A stretch of DNA of 64,000 nt from assembly GCF_008087625.1 (NCBI RefSeq), contig NZ_CP042997.1, positions 3,596,001 through 3,660,000 of the forward strand, in the 5' to 3' direction. Positions 1 through 13,104 of this stretch are shown in pieces; the stretch's first letter is position 1; each line of letters opens with the position of its first letter. Source of the DNA: Aquisphaera giovannonii (lineage in GTDB: Bacteria > Planctomycetota > Planctomycetia > Isosphaerales > Isosphaeraceae). The notes beneath the pieces are model-generated. The model worked only from the letters and a program-made list of their open reading frames with translations. It did not search any database and had not been told where the DNA came from. The translations under genes and the position numbers were made by a program.

Positions 1-3000
1 CCGCCCGGCACGCCGTTGCCGGCGCCGGAGAGGAGCGTCCCCGCCGTGTCGGTGATGCCTCGCTTCAGCAGCGCGTCGGTCATGCCGTCCACGACGATCC
101 GCACGAACACCCCGAGCGGTAGCGGCGCGGTGGGGACGAGCGTCACCGAGCACGACGCGGCATCGTAGCTGGCGGATGCGAGGCGGATGGCGCCGTCGTC
201 CGACGTCCCGAAGGTGCCGTCCGCGCCGGCCGTGATCGCGTAATATCCGTAATTGCCGAGGTCCGACGCGCGGGCCGGGTCGAGCGCCTTGCTGAAGGAG
301 TAGACCAGGGCGGAGACGCCCCCGGGGCCGACGACGAGCTGCTGCCCCGTGATCTGCGGCGGAGGCCCGACAGGCCCCCCACCTCCGCCGCCGCCACCTC
401 CGCCGCCGCCCGCGAGGATCGTCAGGGTGGCGGTCGCCTGCGAGCCGACCTGCGCCCCGGCCGAGGCGTCGCCGAGGGCCAGGCCCACCGTCACGGCGGT
501 CGCGGTCGAGGCCGGGTGGAGCAGGGGGACGGTGATGGTGGCCGTCGTCTGATTGCCGAGGAACGTCAGGGTGCCGGAGACCGGCGTGTAATCGACGCCC
601 GCGACGCCGGTGCCCCCGGCCGTCGCGTAGCTCACCTGGACCGTCCCGCCCCGATTCCCGCCACCCCTCACGACGGTGATCGTCGCCGACGTCGCCGACG
701 CGGAGCCCGTGTAATTGCCGCTGCTGAACTGGAGGACCGCGGGCATGTTGTTGTCGATGGTGACCGTCGAGGTGGCGATCGTCCCCAGCGTCGCCCCGCC
801 AGTCGGCGAGCCGAGGGCGACCTGGAAGGCCACCGAACTCGCCGCCTGCGAGGGGTTGGCGAGGATCGTGACCACGAAGGTCTTGTCCATCTCGCCGGGC
901 TGGAACGTCAGTGTCCCGGACGCGGCCGCGTAATCCTTGCCCGCGATCGCCGTCCCGTTGGCCGTCGCGTAATTCACGGAGACCAGGGCGTTGGCGTTGC
1001 CGGACCGCACGACGTGGACGATCAGCGAGCCGGAGGTCGCCTCGACCGTCATGGTCGCCGTCGCGAACTGGACGCTCACCGGGACGGCCGAGGTGGAGTT
1101 GGAGAACTCCGACGTGTCCCCCGTGCTCAGGTTCGTGGCCGTCGCCGTGACCCAGTCCGTCGGGGCCAGGCTGTTCAGCGGGGTGTACCCGAACGCGGCA
1201 TGGCCCGACGCGTCGGTCGTGACCGTCGTCGATCCGATGTACGTCTGGCCCTGGCCGTAGCCCGAAGGGTCGGGCACGAGGCTGGTGAAGAACTGGATCA
1301 GGAACGTGGTCCCCGGGACGCTGGAGAGCGTGCCCTGGACGTTGCTGGTCGTGCCCCCGCCGACCGCCGTCGTCAGCACCGGGGCATTCTGGAGGTTGTT
1401 CGGCCCCGGCGTCCCCGCCGGCCGGGCGGGCGTCACGCCGCTCGCCGGATCGCCCGGCGCCACCAGGTCGATCCCGATCCGATTGTTCGCCCAGATGGCG
1501 TTGGAGAGGATGCTGTCGCCGGTCCCCGAATCGACCTCGACCCCCGCCTGCCGGTGGAAGGCGATCCTGTTCCCGAGGCCCGTCGCCGTGCCGCCGACGG
1601 TGTTCCCGCCGGCATTCCCGGTGAACAGCACGCCCGTCACCTCGTTGCCCAGCCGCGAATTACCCGTGACGTCCGTGCCGATGAAGTTGCCCGCGATCAG
1701 GTTGCCCGTCGAGAACGGGCCGTCGAGGTGAATGCCGACGTGGTTGGCCGAGATCAGGTTGAGCGCCGCCGACGAGCCGCCGCCGATGCTGTTCCGCGGG
1801 GCGCCGCTCAGGAACACCCCTTCGGCCTTGTTCCCGAGATCCAGCTTGCCGGACTTGTCCGTGCCGATGAAGTTGCCGGCGAGCAGGTTCTGCGTGGAGG
1901 CGAGGCCGGAGATCGAGACGCCGATATTGTTCCCGGAGATGACCTGGGAGCCCTGGCTCGTGCCGCTGATCGTGTTGTTCGACGAGTCGACGATCAGGAT
2001 CCCCTGCTTCGCGTTGCCGAAGCCGAACTTCGTCCCGGTGGAGTCGGTGCCGATCAGGTTGTCCTGGACGAGGGTCTCCGACGCGCCGGGGCCGTAGATG
2101 CCGATCCCCAGCAGGTTCTGGGAGATGACGTTGCCGGGCCCGATCGTGTTGCTACCCGAGTAGAGCGCCACCCCCTCGCGGGAATTGCCCAGGACCTGGC
2201 CGCCGTCGGACGTGACGCCGATCATGTTGCCCTCGACCACGTTGCCCGTGGCCGACGAGCCCACGATGTAGACGCCGGCGCCGCCGTTGGAGGCGATCGC
2301 GTTGGAGTCGGCGGGGTCCGGGCCGCCGATCTGGTTCGCGCCGGCGTCCTCCAGCCGGATGCCGTCGCCCTTGTTCCCGGGGTTCCCCGTCCCGAAGGCG
2401 TACCCGCCGCCCGGCGCGACGCCGACGTAGTTGCCCTCGATGAGGTTCCTCACGGCCCCCGCGCCGACGAGGCGGATCCCCGCGCCGGCGTTCGCGGAGA
2501 TCACGTTGCCGGCGATCTTGATGCTCGACGTGTAGACGATGTTCGCCGGATCCGCCGCACTCCCGGAGGAGAGGACCTCCACGCCATCGCCGCCGTTGCC
2601 GTCCTGGACGTACAGGCCGCTGCCGCCCGGGCCCGCGATGCCGACCTGGTTCCCGAGCACCTGATTGCCCGTCGCCCCCGCCGTGATCAGGATCCCCTGC
2701 GCCCCATTGCCGCAGATGATGTTGCACTCCTGGGGATTGGAGCCGCCGATCGTCGTATTCCTCGCATCGACGATCACCCCCGCCCCCGTGTTCCCGTTCG
2801 TCCGGGCGAAGACCGGCGACTGTCCGGCCGGGAGGTCGGCGCCGGTCGAGGCATTGACCAGATACTGGTAGTGGTCGCCGATCGCATTCCCCTGCACGAG
2901 CACGCCGAGCACCGGATCGCCGGAGAGGTCCGTCGCGTCCACGCGCACGCCCACGTCGAAGTTCTGGATGACCAGGCCGCGCAGGTTGGAGTGCGACGCG

Positions 3001-6000
3001 TCGACCTCGAACCCCGTGGCGCCCGTCAGCTCGCTGCCGTCGATCACGACCGTATAGACGGCGTCGTTCCCGCTCAGGGCGGCCAGGTCATTCGGCCTGG
3101 ACGTGATGAAGATGAGGTCGGTCGCCGTGGGATACTTGTAGGGCACGCCCCCGCCGGTCCCCTGCGTGAAGCCGTCGATCCAGACGGAGTTGGTGATCAC
3201 GGGCAGGGGCGTGGCGAGCGTGATGGTCCACTCCTGCGTGACCGGGTCGAAGCCGTCGACCGGGGCATCCAGCCCGGGGGCCGTCGACGCCGGGATGGCG
3301 AACCAGATGTCCGCTTGCGTGCTCGCCGCGTTGGCGTCCAGGATCGCCTGCCGCAGCGAGCCGGCGCCGGAGTCCGCGGTGGTCGTCACGTAGAAGACGT
3401 TCGGCAGCGAGTGCGTCAGGCTGTTGGTGATCGTCACCGTCTCCGTGCCGATCGCGCCGATCGTCGCCCCGTAGGTGGGCGAGCTGAGCACAATCTGGAA
3501 CGCCACCGAGCTCGCCGTCTGGTTGACGTTGTTGAGGATCGGCACGGTGAACGTCTTGTCCACCTCGCCGGGCTGGAACGTCATCGTCCCCGCCACCCCC
3601 GTGTAATCCTTGCCCTTCACGGCCGTCAAATTGGCCGTGGCGTAATGCACCGTCACCAGGGCGGCCGTGTTCCCGGTCCGAAGCACATGGACCGTCAGCA
3701 GGCCGGACGTCGACGCGACGGTCGTCGCGGCCGTCGCCAGCTGGATGCCCACCGGCAGCGCCTGCACGTCGTTCGAGAATTCGGAGCTGTCCCCCGTATC
3801 CAGCCTCGTCGCCGTCGCCGTGATCCAGTTCGACGTCGTCAGGCCCGTCGACGTCGAATAGATGAACGAGGCATCCCCGCTCGCATCCGTCGTCACCGTG
3901 GTCGAGCCGACGTAAGTCTGGCCCTGGCCATATCCGCTCGGATCCTTCGACGTGTTGGCGAAGAACTGGATGAGGAACGATGCGGACGGCACGCTATTCA
4001 ACGAGCCCTGGATGCTGCCCGTCGGCGCACCGCCGACGGCCGCCGTGAGGACGGGCGCGTTCTGAAGGTTGTTGGGCCCCGATCGCACGCCGGGCACATT
4101 GGGCGTGATCCCGCTGGCCGGATCGCCCGGCGCCACCAGGTCGATTCCGATATGGCGGTTCGACCAGGTCGCGTTCGTCAGGATGCTGTTGCCCGTCCCC
4201 GAATCGACCTCGACGCCCACATAGTTGAATGCGATTTTGTTCCCCAGCTCCGTCGCGGTCCCGCCGACCGTGTTGTTGCTGGCATTGGTCGTGAACAGGA
4301 CGCCGACCACCTCGTTTCCGGTCAGTCCCTGGGTGCCGGTCACGTCGGTGCCGATGTTGTTCCCCGCGATCAGGTTGCCCGTCGCGGTCGGCCCGTCGAC
4401 CTGCACCCCGACGTGATTCGCCGAGATCACGTTCAGCGCCGCCGCGGTGCTGCCCCCGATCGTGTTGCCCGGGGCGTTCGAGAGCAAAACGCCGACGGTC
4501 GCATTCGGGAGCGGCGCCTTGCCGGCCTTGTCCGTGCCGATGAAGCTGCCCGTCAGCAGGTTCCCGGTGGACGCGACGCCGGAGATCGACACGCCCACCT
4601 TGTTTCCGGAGATAACCTGGGCTCCCTGGGTCGTCCCCGTGATGGTGTTGTTCGAGGAGTCGACGATCAGGATGCCCTGGTTCGCATTGCCGAAGCCGGC
4701 CTTCGTCCCGGTGGAATCGGTGCCGATGAGGTTGTCCTGGACGAGGATCTCCGACGCGCCGGGGCCGTAGATGCCGATCCCCAGCAGGTTCTGGGAGATG
4801 ACGTTGCCCGGCCCGACCGTGTTGCTCCCCGAGTAGAGCGCCACCCCTTCCTTCGCGTTGCCCAGCACCTGGCCGCCGTCGGAGGTGACGCCGATCATGT
4901 TGTTCTCGATCACGTTGCCCGTGGCCGACGAACCGGTGATGTAGACCCCCGCGCCGCCGTTCGCGGCGATCACGTTGGCGGCGCCCGAGTCCGTCCCGCC
5001 GATCTGGTTCGAGCCCGCGTCTTCCAGACGGATCCCGTCGCCGACGTTGCCCGGGTTCCCCGTCCCGAACGCGTAGCCGCCGCCCGCCGCCACGCCCACA
5101 TAGTTCCCCGAGATCACGTTCCGCACCGTCGAGGCGCCAATCAGCCGGATGCCGGCCCCGCCGTTCGCGGAGACCACGTTGCCGACGATCAGGTTGCTCG
5201 GCGACTGGATCAGGATGCCTTCCGAGGCGTTGCCGTCGTCGACGTAATAGCCGCTCTCATCCGGGCCGTAGAGGCCAATCTGATTGTTGAGGATCTGGTT
5301 GCCGATCGCGCCCGAGGTCACCCAGATCCCCTGGGCCCCGTTGCCGCAGATCACGTTGCTTTCCTGGGGATTCATGCCTCCCACGGTCGAGTTCAAAGCA
5401 TCCAGGATGACGCCCTGCTCGAGGTTCCCCCCGGACGCGGCGTAGGCCCTGGAACTCGCCAGGGCTTCCCCGCTCTCGGAATCGTACAGGTAATACCGGT
5501 GGTCGCCGATGGCATTACCCTGGACCAGGTCGCCGGTGATCGGCTCGCCCGAGGCGTCCGCGGCGAGGACATGGACCCCGACGTCGAATCCCTCGATGAC
5601 AAGCCCGCGGAGGTTGCAATGCGAGGCCTGGAGCGTGAACCCCGTCGCGCCGGTAAGCCCCGAGCCGTCAACCACGACGGTGTAGATGGCGTTGTTCCCC
5701 GCCGTCGCCACGGTCGTGCTCGGGCTCGAGGTGATGTAGGTGGGGTCCGACGTCGCGTCACCGCCCGCGGTCGTCGTCTCGACGAAGACGCCCGGGCTGG
5801 TGCCCCCCGCCAAGCCCGTCCCGTCGGCGACGACATCCGGGATGCTCTCGTGGGCATAGGCGCCCTGGAACGTGATCGTGAACGAGCTATCCGGGCCCGG
5901 CCCGCCCGTGACCGCGACGTTCCCGGTGCCGACCAGCCCCCCCAGCTTCGCCTGGACCGTCGCGGCGGTGGCGTTGTAGGGCAGCGTGATCGTCCCGACG

Positions 6001-6497
6001 GGGAGCGGGGCGGAGGTCGTCAGCGTGAAGGTGCCGCCCGTCGGGCTCCCCGTCACCGAGAGGGACTGGACGCTCGAGGAGACGCCGGCCGGGTATCGAT
6101 AAGGGACGCCCGCGCCATTCCCCTCGGTGAACCCGTCGATCCGGACGGTGTTCGTGATGGTCGGCAGCGCGCTGCTCAGGGCGATGGTCCACTCCCTCGT
6201 CGCCGGGTCGAACCCGCTCACCGGCACGTCGAGCAGGGCCGCGTTGGAAGCGGGGATCTGGAACCAGATGTCCGCCGGAGAGGATTCGGCGTTGGCGTCG
6301 AGGATCGCCTGCCGGAGCGTCCCGGGGCCGGAGTCGCCGGTATTCGTGACCAGGTGAGTGGCCAGGAGGCGGCGCAGCTCCAGGGCCTCGAGCCGCGGCC
6401 GGCTGCGGTTCCTGCCCGGCGACTTGTCGCCCGCGACGGCCCCCAGGCCCCTTCGTGCGAGGCCTCCTCGTCGACCCCGGCCGATCCCCTCCGCCAT
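1..6497 (-). CDS. Giant secreted beta-helix / Calx-beta repeat protein (3' end outside window)
   Basis: The frame is open from ATG at 6497 (AGAGGTG about 6 nt upstream) to the window edge, giving at least 2165 residues. Residues about 25-40 contain RPRLEALELRRLLA, which resembles the planctomycete LEPR-XLL N-terminal motif; no ordinary signal peptide is obvious. Two long modules follow. Each opens with an SLRQAILDAN-type segment (CSLREA-like), continues with many short G-N-x-I/V-G-type turns expected of a right-handed parallel beta-helix, and ends with a Calx-beta domain (FQPGE(V/M)DKTF). A third Calx-beta domain, a 12-glycine linker and an Ig-like domain follow. The composition is that of an exported, probably cell-surface or extracellular, adhesin-like protein; the ligand cannot be deduced. 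The C terminus, where an anchor or sorting signal would be, is not visible. Confidence 0.88.
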   Translation of the reverse strand, partial: MAEGIGRGRRGGLARRGLGAVAGDKSPGRNRSRPRLEALELRRLLATHLVTNTGDSGPGTLRQAILDANAESSPADIWFQIPASNAALLDVPVSGFDPATREWTIALSSALPTITNTVRIDGFTEGNGAGVPYRYPAGVSSSVQSLSVTGSPTGGTFTLTTSAPLPVGTITLPYNATAATVQAKLGGLVGTGNVAVTGGPGPDSSFTITFQGAYAHESIPDVVADGTGLAGGTSPGVFVETTTAGGDATSDPTYITSSPSTTVATAGNNAIYTVVVDGSGLTGATGFTLQASHCNLRGLVIEGFDVGVHVLAADASGEPITGDLVQGNAIGDHRYYLYDSESGEALASSRAYAASGGNLEQGVILDALNSTVGGMNPQESNVICGNGAQGIWVTSGAIGNQILNNQIGLYGPDESGYYVDDGNASEGILIQSPSNLIVGNVVSANGGAGIRLIGASTVRNVISGNYVGVAAGGGYAFGTGNPGNVGDGIRLEDAGSNQIGGTDSGAANVIAANGGAGVYITGSSATGNVIENNMIGVTSDGGQVLGNAKEGVALYSGSNTVGPGNVISQNLLGIGIYGPGASEILVQDNLIGTDSTGTKAGFGNANQGILIVDSSNNTITGTTQGAQVISGNKVGVSISGVASTGNLLTGSFIGTDKAGKAPLPNATVGVLLSNAPGNTIGGSTAAALNVISANHVGVQVDGPTATGNLIAGNNIGTDVTGTQGLTGNEVVGVLFTTNASNNTVGGTATELGNKIAFNYVGVEVDSGTGNSILTNATWSNRHIGIDLVAPGDPASGITPNVPGVRSGPNNLQNAPVLTAAVGGAPTGSIQGSLNSVPSASFLIQFFANTSKDPSGYGQGQTYVGSTTVTTDASGDASFIYSTSTGLTTSNWITATATRLDTGDSSEFSNDVQALPVGIQLATAATTVASTSGLLTVHVLRTGNTAALVTVHYATANLTAVKGKDYTGVAGTMTFQPGEVDKTFTVPILNNVNQTASSVAFQIVLSSPTYGATIGAIGTETVTITNSLTHSLPNVFYVTTTADSGAGSLRQAILDANAASTQADIWFAIPASTAPGLDAPVDGFDPVTQEWTITLATPLPVITNSVWIDGFTQGTGGGVPYKYPTATDLIFITSRPNDLAALSGNDAVYTVVIDGSELTGATGFEVDASHSNLRGLVIQNFDVGVRVDATDLSGDPVLGVLVQGNAIGDHYQYLVNASTGADLPAGQSPVFARTNGNTGAGVIVDARNTTIGGSNPQECNIICGNGAQGILITAGATGNQVLGNQVGIAGPGGSGLYVQDGNGGDGVEVLSSGSAADPANIVYTSSIKIAGNVISANAGAGIRLVGAGAVRNLIEGNYVGVAPGGGYAFGTGNPGNKGDGIRLEDAGANQIGGPDPADSNAIASNGGAGVYIVGSSATGNVVEGNMIGVTSDGGQVLGNSREGVALYSGSNTIGPGNVISQNLLGIGIYGPGASETLVQDNLIGTDSTGTKFGFGNAKQGILIVDSSNNTISGTSQGSQVISGNNIGVSISGLASTQNLLAGNFIGTDKSGKLDLGNKAEGVFLSGAPRNSIGGGSSAALNLISANHVGIHLDGPFSTGNLIAGNFIGTDVTGNSRLGNEVTGVLFTGNAGGNTVGGTATGLGNRIAFHRQAGVEVDSGTGDSILSNAIWANNRIGIDLVAPGDPASGVTPARPAGTPGPNNLQNAPVLTTAVGGGTTSNVQGTLSSVPGTTFLIQFFTSLVPDPSGYGQGQTYIGSTTVTTDASGHAAFGYTPLNSLAPTDWVTATATNLSTGDTSEFSNSTSAVPVSVQFATATMTVEATSGSLIVHVVRSGNANALVSVNYATANGTAIAGKDYAAASGTLTFQPGEMDKTFVVTILANPSQAASSVAFQVALGSPTGGATLGTIATSTVTIDNNMPAVLQFSSGNYTGSASATSATITVVRGGGNRGGTVQVSYATAGGTGVAGVDYTPVSGTLTFLGNQTTATITVPLLHPASTATAVTVGLALGDASAGAQVGSQATATLTILAGGGGGGGGGGGGPVGPPPQITGQQLVVGPGGVSALVYSFSKALDPARASDLGNYGYYAITAGADGTFGTSDDGAIRLASASYDAASCSVTLVPTAPLPLGVFVRIVVDGMTDALLKRGITDTAGTLLSGAGNGVPG
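375..410 (-). repeat. Twelve-glycine linker encoded by a short tandem repeat
   Basis: Twelve consecutive glycine codons separate the third Calx-beta domain from the Ig-like domain. The DNA contains a 15-base unit (GGCGGCGGCGGAGGT) twice in tandem, so the length could vary by slippage without leaving the frame. Confidence 0.8.
740..6370 (-). repeat. Large internal direct duplication inside the giant surface-protein gene
   Basis: The module from roughly 6370 to 3420 is repeated from roughly 3400 to 740. A 61-base block is identical at 2075-2135 and 4748-4808, an offset of 2673 bases (891 codons), so the copies stay in frame. The first copy contains an extra segment near 5880-6080 that the second lacks. 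Confidence 0.85.
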
Positions 6498-6849
6498 GAT
6501 GTCACCTCTGCGATGAGCCCGGGGCCCGCCAATCCCGGCGACCTCGTGCGCCCGGCCGCGTGGCGGGCGCCGGCACCGAGGTCGTTCCGGGCCGTCCTTC
6601 GCCCTGGTCTTCCCTGTCCTTAGGCAACATAGGACGGCGACGGGTGGATGGAGAATTCTCGCCGCCCCCTTTCTTCTCCCGCCTCGCCCCGGGATGCCGC
6701 CCTCAAGGCCGCGAAATCCCGCCCAGGTCGGATCATCCGGAGTCTGCGGCCCGGTCGCCCCGTTGACTCCTGCTCGGTCCCGCGAACACTTAGGGTTGGC
6801 CGGGCCGATGGCCGGCACACCCTTGGATTGACACCCGGGCGAGGCATCC
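6498..6849. other. Divergent intergenic region (352 bp)
   Basis: This stretch lies between the divergent starts of the giant surface protein and the hydrolase and must carry both promoters. A TTGACT at 6763-6768 is the best -35-like hexamer for the rightward gene, but no convincing -10 follows at 17 nt. No gene is seen in it. Confidence 0.5.
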
Positions 6850-7824
6850 ATGAGACGGCGATCGATGGCGCGACGCCTGGCCAGGCTGGGCGTGCTTGGA
6901 TTCTTCGTCCTCATCTCGATCGCGGGGGCGGAGCAGGTCCGCAAGCAGATCGGGCCCAACAAGCCGAGCCCGGACCGCGCGGACATGCGATACGGACCTC
7001 ATCCGAGGAACGTCCTGGACTTCTGGAAGGCGACGGCCACGGACGGGCATCCCGGGCCGCGGCCGGTGGTCGTCTTCTTCCACGGCGGCGGATTCATCGG
7101 CGGCAGCAAGTCGAGCGTCCCGGCGTGGCTGGTGGACCGTTGCCTGGCCGCGGGCATCTCCGTGGCCTCCGCCAACTACCGCCTCTCCTCCCATGCTCCC
7201 TATCCCGCGCCGATGCTGGACGGGGCGCTCGCGATTCAGTTCCTCCGCTCCCGGGCCGCGGAGCTCGGGATCGACCCGAACCGGATCGCCGGCTGCGGCA
7301 ACTCCGCCGGGGGCGGGATCGCCCTCTGGACGGGGATGCACGAGGACCTCGCCGACCCCGGTAGCCCCGATCCCGTCCGCCGGCAATCCTCGAGGCTGGC
7401 ATGCCTCGGGCTCGTCGGGGCCCAGACCTCCTATGACCCGCGATTCATCAAGACCCTGGTCGGCGGCCGTGCCCACGAGCACGTGGCGCTCCGCCCCCTC
7501 TTCGGCGTGACCTCGGACGCCCAGGCGGATTCGCCCGAGGTGCACCGCCTCTACGAGGAAGCCTCGCCAATCAACTATGCCTCCGCCGACGACCCGCCGA
7601 TGATCCTCTTCTACTCGGAGCCCAATGCCCCGGTCGCCGCGGACGCCCGCGTCGGGCTGGGCATCCACCACCCTCGATTCGGCGCCGCGCTGAAGGCCCG
7701 GCTGGATCCGCTGGGCGTCGAGTGCCGGCTCCGCCATGGCGACGACTACCGGGACCGCGAGCACCCGGAGCAGGCCATGTATGCCGACCTCGTCGAGTTC
7801 TTCCGCGAGCACCTCCGCCCCTGA
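6850..7824 (+). CDS. Secreted alpha/beta-hydrolase (BD-FAE / HSL-like esterase)
   Basis: The 324-residue product starts with a basic stretch and a hydrophobic segment (about residues 10-27), a likely signal peptide. The oxyanion-hole motif HGGGF is at 78-82 and the nucleophile motif G-N-S-A-G-G at 150-155, with Ser152 the probable catalytic serine. A histidine in the RHGDDYRDREH segment near the C terminus could complete the triad. This pattern fits carboxylesterases and feruloyl/acetyl-xylan esterase-like enzymes. GGGCGAGG lies 5 nt before the ATG. The substrate is not known; the nearby arabinofuranosidase makes plant polysaccharide side chains one possibility. The gene converges on the kinase gene, with only 21 bp between the two stops. 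Confidence 0.85.
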   Translation: MRRRSMARRLARLGVLGFFVLISIAGAEQVRKQIGPNKPSPDRADMRYGPHPRNVLDFWKATATDGHPGPRPVVVFFHGGGFIGGSKSSVPAWLVDRCLAAGISVASANYRLSSHAPYPAPMLDGALAIQFLRSRAAELGIDPNRIAGCGNSAGGGIALWTGMHEDLADPGSPDPVRRQSSRLACLGLVGAQTSYDPRFIKTLVGGRAHEHVALRPLFGVTSDAQADSPEVHRLYEEASPINYASADDPPMILFYSEPNAPVAADARVGLGIHHPRFGAALKARLDPLGVECRLRHGDDYRDREHPEQAMYADLVEFFREHLRP

Positions 7825-7845
7825 GCCGGGCGGGTCGCGAGGGCT

Positions 7846-10290
<2,445 letters not shown>

Positions 10291-10424
10291 GTCCGCTCGC
10301 CCCGCCCGGACCAGGTTGATCGGGTCGCACGCTTCCAGCCAGGCCGCAGTAAACAGACGAACAGATAACCCGCGGGCCTGGCGAAGTCAAGCACCAATCG
10401 GCGACGGGGCGGGCGCGGGGTCGA

Positions 10425-11978
10425 TCACTCGAGCGTCAGCACGACGACCGACTTCCCCGGCAGCGTGACCTTGAACCCGCCCTCGGCCGGGGCGTAGTCG
10501 CGGAACTCCGCGGGCTTGACGGACTCCGGCGCATCGAAGGTGTTGAACGCATTGATCGCGGGGGCCGTGAGGATCCGGCCGCTCGCCGGCTTCGCGTCGG
10601 AGCCCTCGAGCTTGCACGAGACCTCGGCCGTTGCGGTCGGGTTCAGGTTGCAGAGCGACACGTGGATCTTGCCGGCCCTGTCCTTCGAGGCGGAGACGCT
10701 CAGCCCCGGGACCTTCTCGTCGCCGAAGGTGTAGTCCTTGCAGGCGAGGTCGGTCGGCAGGAGGGTGGCGTCCTGGTGGACGGCGTACATCTCGAAGACG
10801 TGGTACGTGGGCGTCAGCAGCATCCGGGCCTTGTCGGTGAGGATCATGGCCTGGAGGACGTTCACGGTCTGGGCGATGTTCGCCATCCGGATCCGGTCGG
10901 CGTGGTGGTTGAAGATGTTCAGGCTGAGCCCGGCGACCAGGGCGTCGCGGAGGGTGTTCTGCTGGTAGAGGAAGCCGCGGTTGGTGCCCGGCTCCACGTC
11001 GTGCCAGGTGCCCCACTCGTCCACGATCATCGCCACCTTCTTCGACGGGTCGAAACGATCCATGATCGCCTCGTGGCGGCCGATGATCTCCTCGATCCGG
11101 AGGCCCTTCTTCATGAGGGCGAACCAGTCATCCTCCGCGAACTGCGTGGCGGAACGGCTCTTGATGCCGGTGCCGCAGTAGTAGTGCAGGGACAGGCCGG
11201 CCATGTTGCGGGCGGCCTTCTGCATGAGGACCTCGGTCCAGCGGTAGTTCGGGCCGTCGGCGCCGCAGGCGATCTTGAAGATGTGGCTCTCGCCGAAGTC
11301 CCGGACGTACGTGGCGTAGCGGCGATACTGGTCGGCGTAGAACTCCGGGGTCATGGAGCCGCCGCAGCCCCAGTTCTCGTTGCCCACGCCGAAGTACGTG
11401 AGCTTCCAGGGCTTCTCGCGGCCGTTCGCCTTGCGGAGGTCGGTCATCGGGCTGATGTTGTCGGACGTGATGTACTCGACCCACTGCTGCATCTCGCGGA
11501 CGGTGCCGCTGCCGACGTTGCCGCAGATGTAGGGCTCGCACCGGAGCTGCTCGCAGAGGTCCAGGAACTCGTGCGTGCCGAAGTGGTTGTTCTCGGTGAC
11601 GCCGCCCCAGTGGGTGTTGATCATCGTCGGCCGCTTCTCCTTCGGGCCGATGCCGTCCATCCAGTGGTACTCGTCGGCGAAGCAGCCCCCCGGCCAGCGG
11701 AGGACCGGGATCTTCGACTTCTTCAGGGCCTCGACCACGTCGTTGCGGACGCCCCGGGTGTTGGGGATCGCGCCATCCTCGCCGACGTAGAAGCCCTCGT
11801 AGATGCAGCGGCCCAGGTGCTCGGAGAAGTGGCCGTAGATGTTCCGGTTGATCGTCGTCCGGCCCTGGTCGGCGTGGATGACCAGCGTGTTGGCCGGCTC
11901 CTCGGCGAGGGCCGGGCCGGCCCCGAGGATCATCAGGAACGCGGAGGCGACGAACGGGCGGGAGGGCATCGGGTTCAT
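10425..11978 (-). CDS. Secreted alpha-L-arabinofuranosidase, GH51 family
   Basis: The protein (517 residues from the ATG at 11978) has a signal peptide ending near AGPALA at about residue 25. The GH51 acid/base glutamate lies in GVGNENWG (Glu201) and the nucleophile in [10 protein letters not shown] (Glu321), both present. GH51 enzymes release terminal arabinofuranose from arabinan and arabinoxylan. The frame also offers GTG at 12002, ATG at 11999 and ATG at 11969. I preferred 11978 because it puts a basic N terminus directly before the hydrophobic core; no start has a good ribosome binding site. The gene follows hisG by a short gap, but function gives no reason to place it in the his operon. 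Confidence 0.9.
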   Translation of the reverse strand: MNPMPSRPFVASAFLMILGAGPALAEEPANTLVIHADQGRTTINRNIYGHFSEHLGRCIYEGFYVGEDGAIPNTRGVRNDVVEALKKSKIPVLRWPGGCFADEYHWMDGIGPKEKRPTMINTHWGGVTENNHFGTHEFLDLCEQLRCEPYICGNVGSGTVREMQQWVEYITSDNISPMTDLRKANGREKPWKLTYFGVGNENWGCGGSMTPEFYADQYRRYATYVRDFGESHIFKIACGADGPNYRWTEVLMQKAARNMAGLSLHYYCGTGIKSRSATQFAEDDWFALMKKGLRIEEIIGRHEAIMDRFDPSKKVAMIVDEWGTWHDVEPGTNRGFLYQQNTLRDALVAGLSLNIFNHHADRIRMANIAQTVNVLQAMILTDKARMLLTPTYHVFEMYAVHQDATLLPTDLACKDYTFGDEKVPGLSVSASKDRAGKIHVSLCNLNPTATAEVSCKLEGSDAKPASGRILTAPAINAFNTFDAPESVKPAEFRDYAPAEGGFKVTLPGKSVVVLTLE

Positions 11979-12015
11979 GGCTGGGTCCACGGTGAGCATC
12001 ACGGGGTCCGCGCGG

Positions 12016-13104
12016 TCACGGCTCGACGCCGAGCCGCTCCCTCAAGGCATTGAAGGTGGACGGTGCGTCCTTCTCGAAGACGAACTGGGCCGGGAGGCCG
12101 ACGATCCGGCTGGCCCCCAGCGAGAACAGCACCCGCTGGCATGCGTTGAGCTTGCGGGTGGCCAGCAGCGCCGTGAGCCGCCAGCCGGGTCGGCCGCGCT
12201 CGTCCCAGACCTCGCCGCGGACCAGGTGCTTGGCCCCTCGCTCGTCCAGGTAGCTCGCCACGGCGGCGGCCGCGTCCGCGGTGGGCGATCCCGGCTCGAT
12301 GGGCCCGCCGACCACCTCCAGGTGGAGCAGGCCCTCGGACCGCTTCACGCCGTCGATCGCGTCCAGCAGCAGGGCGAGCTCCCCGGCCTCGCCCTCGCGG
12401 GCCAGCGAGGCCAGGCTGGGCGCGTGGCCGACGAGGCAGGCGGCCGAGTCCAGGACGATCCCGCCGCCGATCTCCCGCAGGCGGTTGTCCTTGAGCGTCG
12501 TCCCGGAGCTCGTCAGGTCCACGATGATGTCGGAGATCCCCAGGCTGGGGTGCAGCTCCAGCGCGCCGTCCGAATGGATCAACTGATAGTAATAGATGCC
12601 CCACTTGCGGAAGTACTGGCGGACGAGCGCCGGGTACTTCGTGGAGACGCGGAACGACTTGCCCGCGGCCTTGAACTCGGTCGTCAGGTCGACCAGGTCC
12701 ATGATGTGGCCGACGTCGATCCAGCTCTCCGGCACGGCGACGACCAGCCGGCAGCCGCCGTATCCTAGGTCCGGGATGACGACCGCGGCGTCCTCGGCCT
12801 CGAAGGCGTGCTCGGCGTAGACGTCCATCCCGGTCACGCCCAGGTGGCAGCGCCCCTCCTGGACCTGGATGACGATGTCGGTCGGCCGCATGAAGACGAC
12901 GTGGAACCGGGGCTGGCCGGCGATCGTCGCCTCGTACTGGCGGTCGCTGGCGCGCCGGACCTTGTAGCCGGCGGTCTTCAGCAGCTCCACGACCCCCTCG
13001 TACAGGTGCCCCTTGCTGGGGACGGCCAGGCGGATCGGGTCGATGGGCGCGTTCAAGGTCGGGCTCGCGGTCGCGGGTGTTGGGGTCGGAATCGGCGTGC
13101 TCAC
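12016..13104 (-). CDS. hisG: ATP phosphoribosyltransferase with C-terminal extension
   Basis: The product catalyses the first step of histidine synthesis, joining ATP and PRPP. The PRPP-binding loop [13 protein letters not shown] is at residues 192-204 and the N-terminal substrate region [11 protein letters not shown] at 24-34. At 362 residues it is far longer than the short HisG form (about 210) and longer than the usual long form (about 290-300). It has a Pro/Thr-rich N-terminal tail of about 22 residues and about 120 residues after the catalytic part. The last 60 residues ([16 protein letters not shown]) could be a diverged regulatory domain. The start overlaps the stop of the upstream HisZ/HisS-like gene by 4 bp, so translation is probably coupled. 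Confidence 0.88.
   Translation of the reverse strand: MSTPIPTPTPATASPTLNAPIDPIRLAVPSKGHLYEGVVELLKTAGYKVRRASDRQYEATIAGQPRFHVVFMRPTDIVIQVQEGRCHLGVTGMDVYAEHAFEAEDAAVVIPDLGYGGCRLVVAVPESWIDVGHIMDLVDLTTEFKAAGKSFRVSTKYPALVRQYFRKWGIYYYQLIHSDGALELHPSLGISDIIVDLTSSGTTLKDNRLREIGGGIVLDSAACLVGHAPSLASLAREGEAGELALLLDAIDGVKRSEGLLHLEVVGGPIEPGSPTADAAAAVASYLDERGAKHLVRGEVWDERGRPGWRLTALLATRKLNACQRVLFSLGASRIVGLPAQFVFEKDAPSTFNALRERLGVEP

Noticed and set aside
516-6623. Open frame of 2035 codons on the plus strand opposite the giant surface gene
   Set aside because: The translation is Arg/Asp/Gly-rich without domains, while the minus strand gives clear beta-helix and Calx-beta repeats; it is a high-GC shadow.
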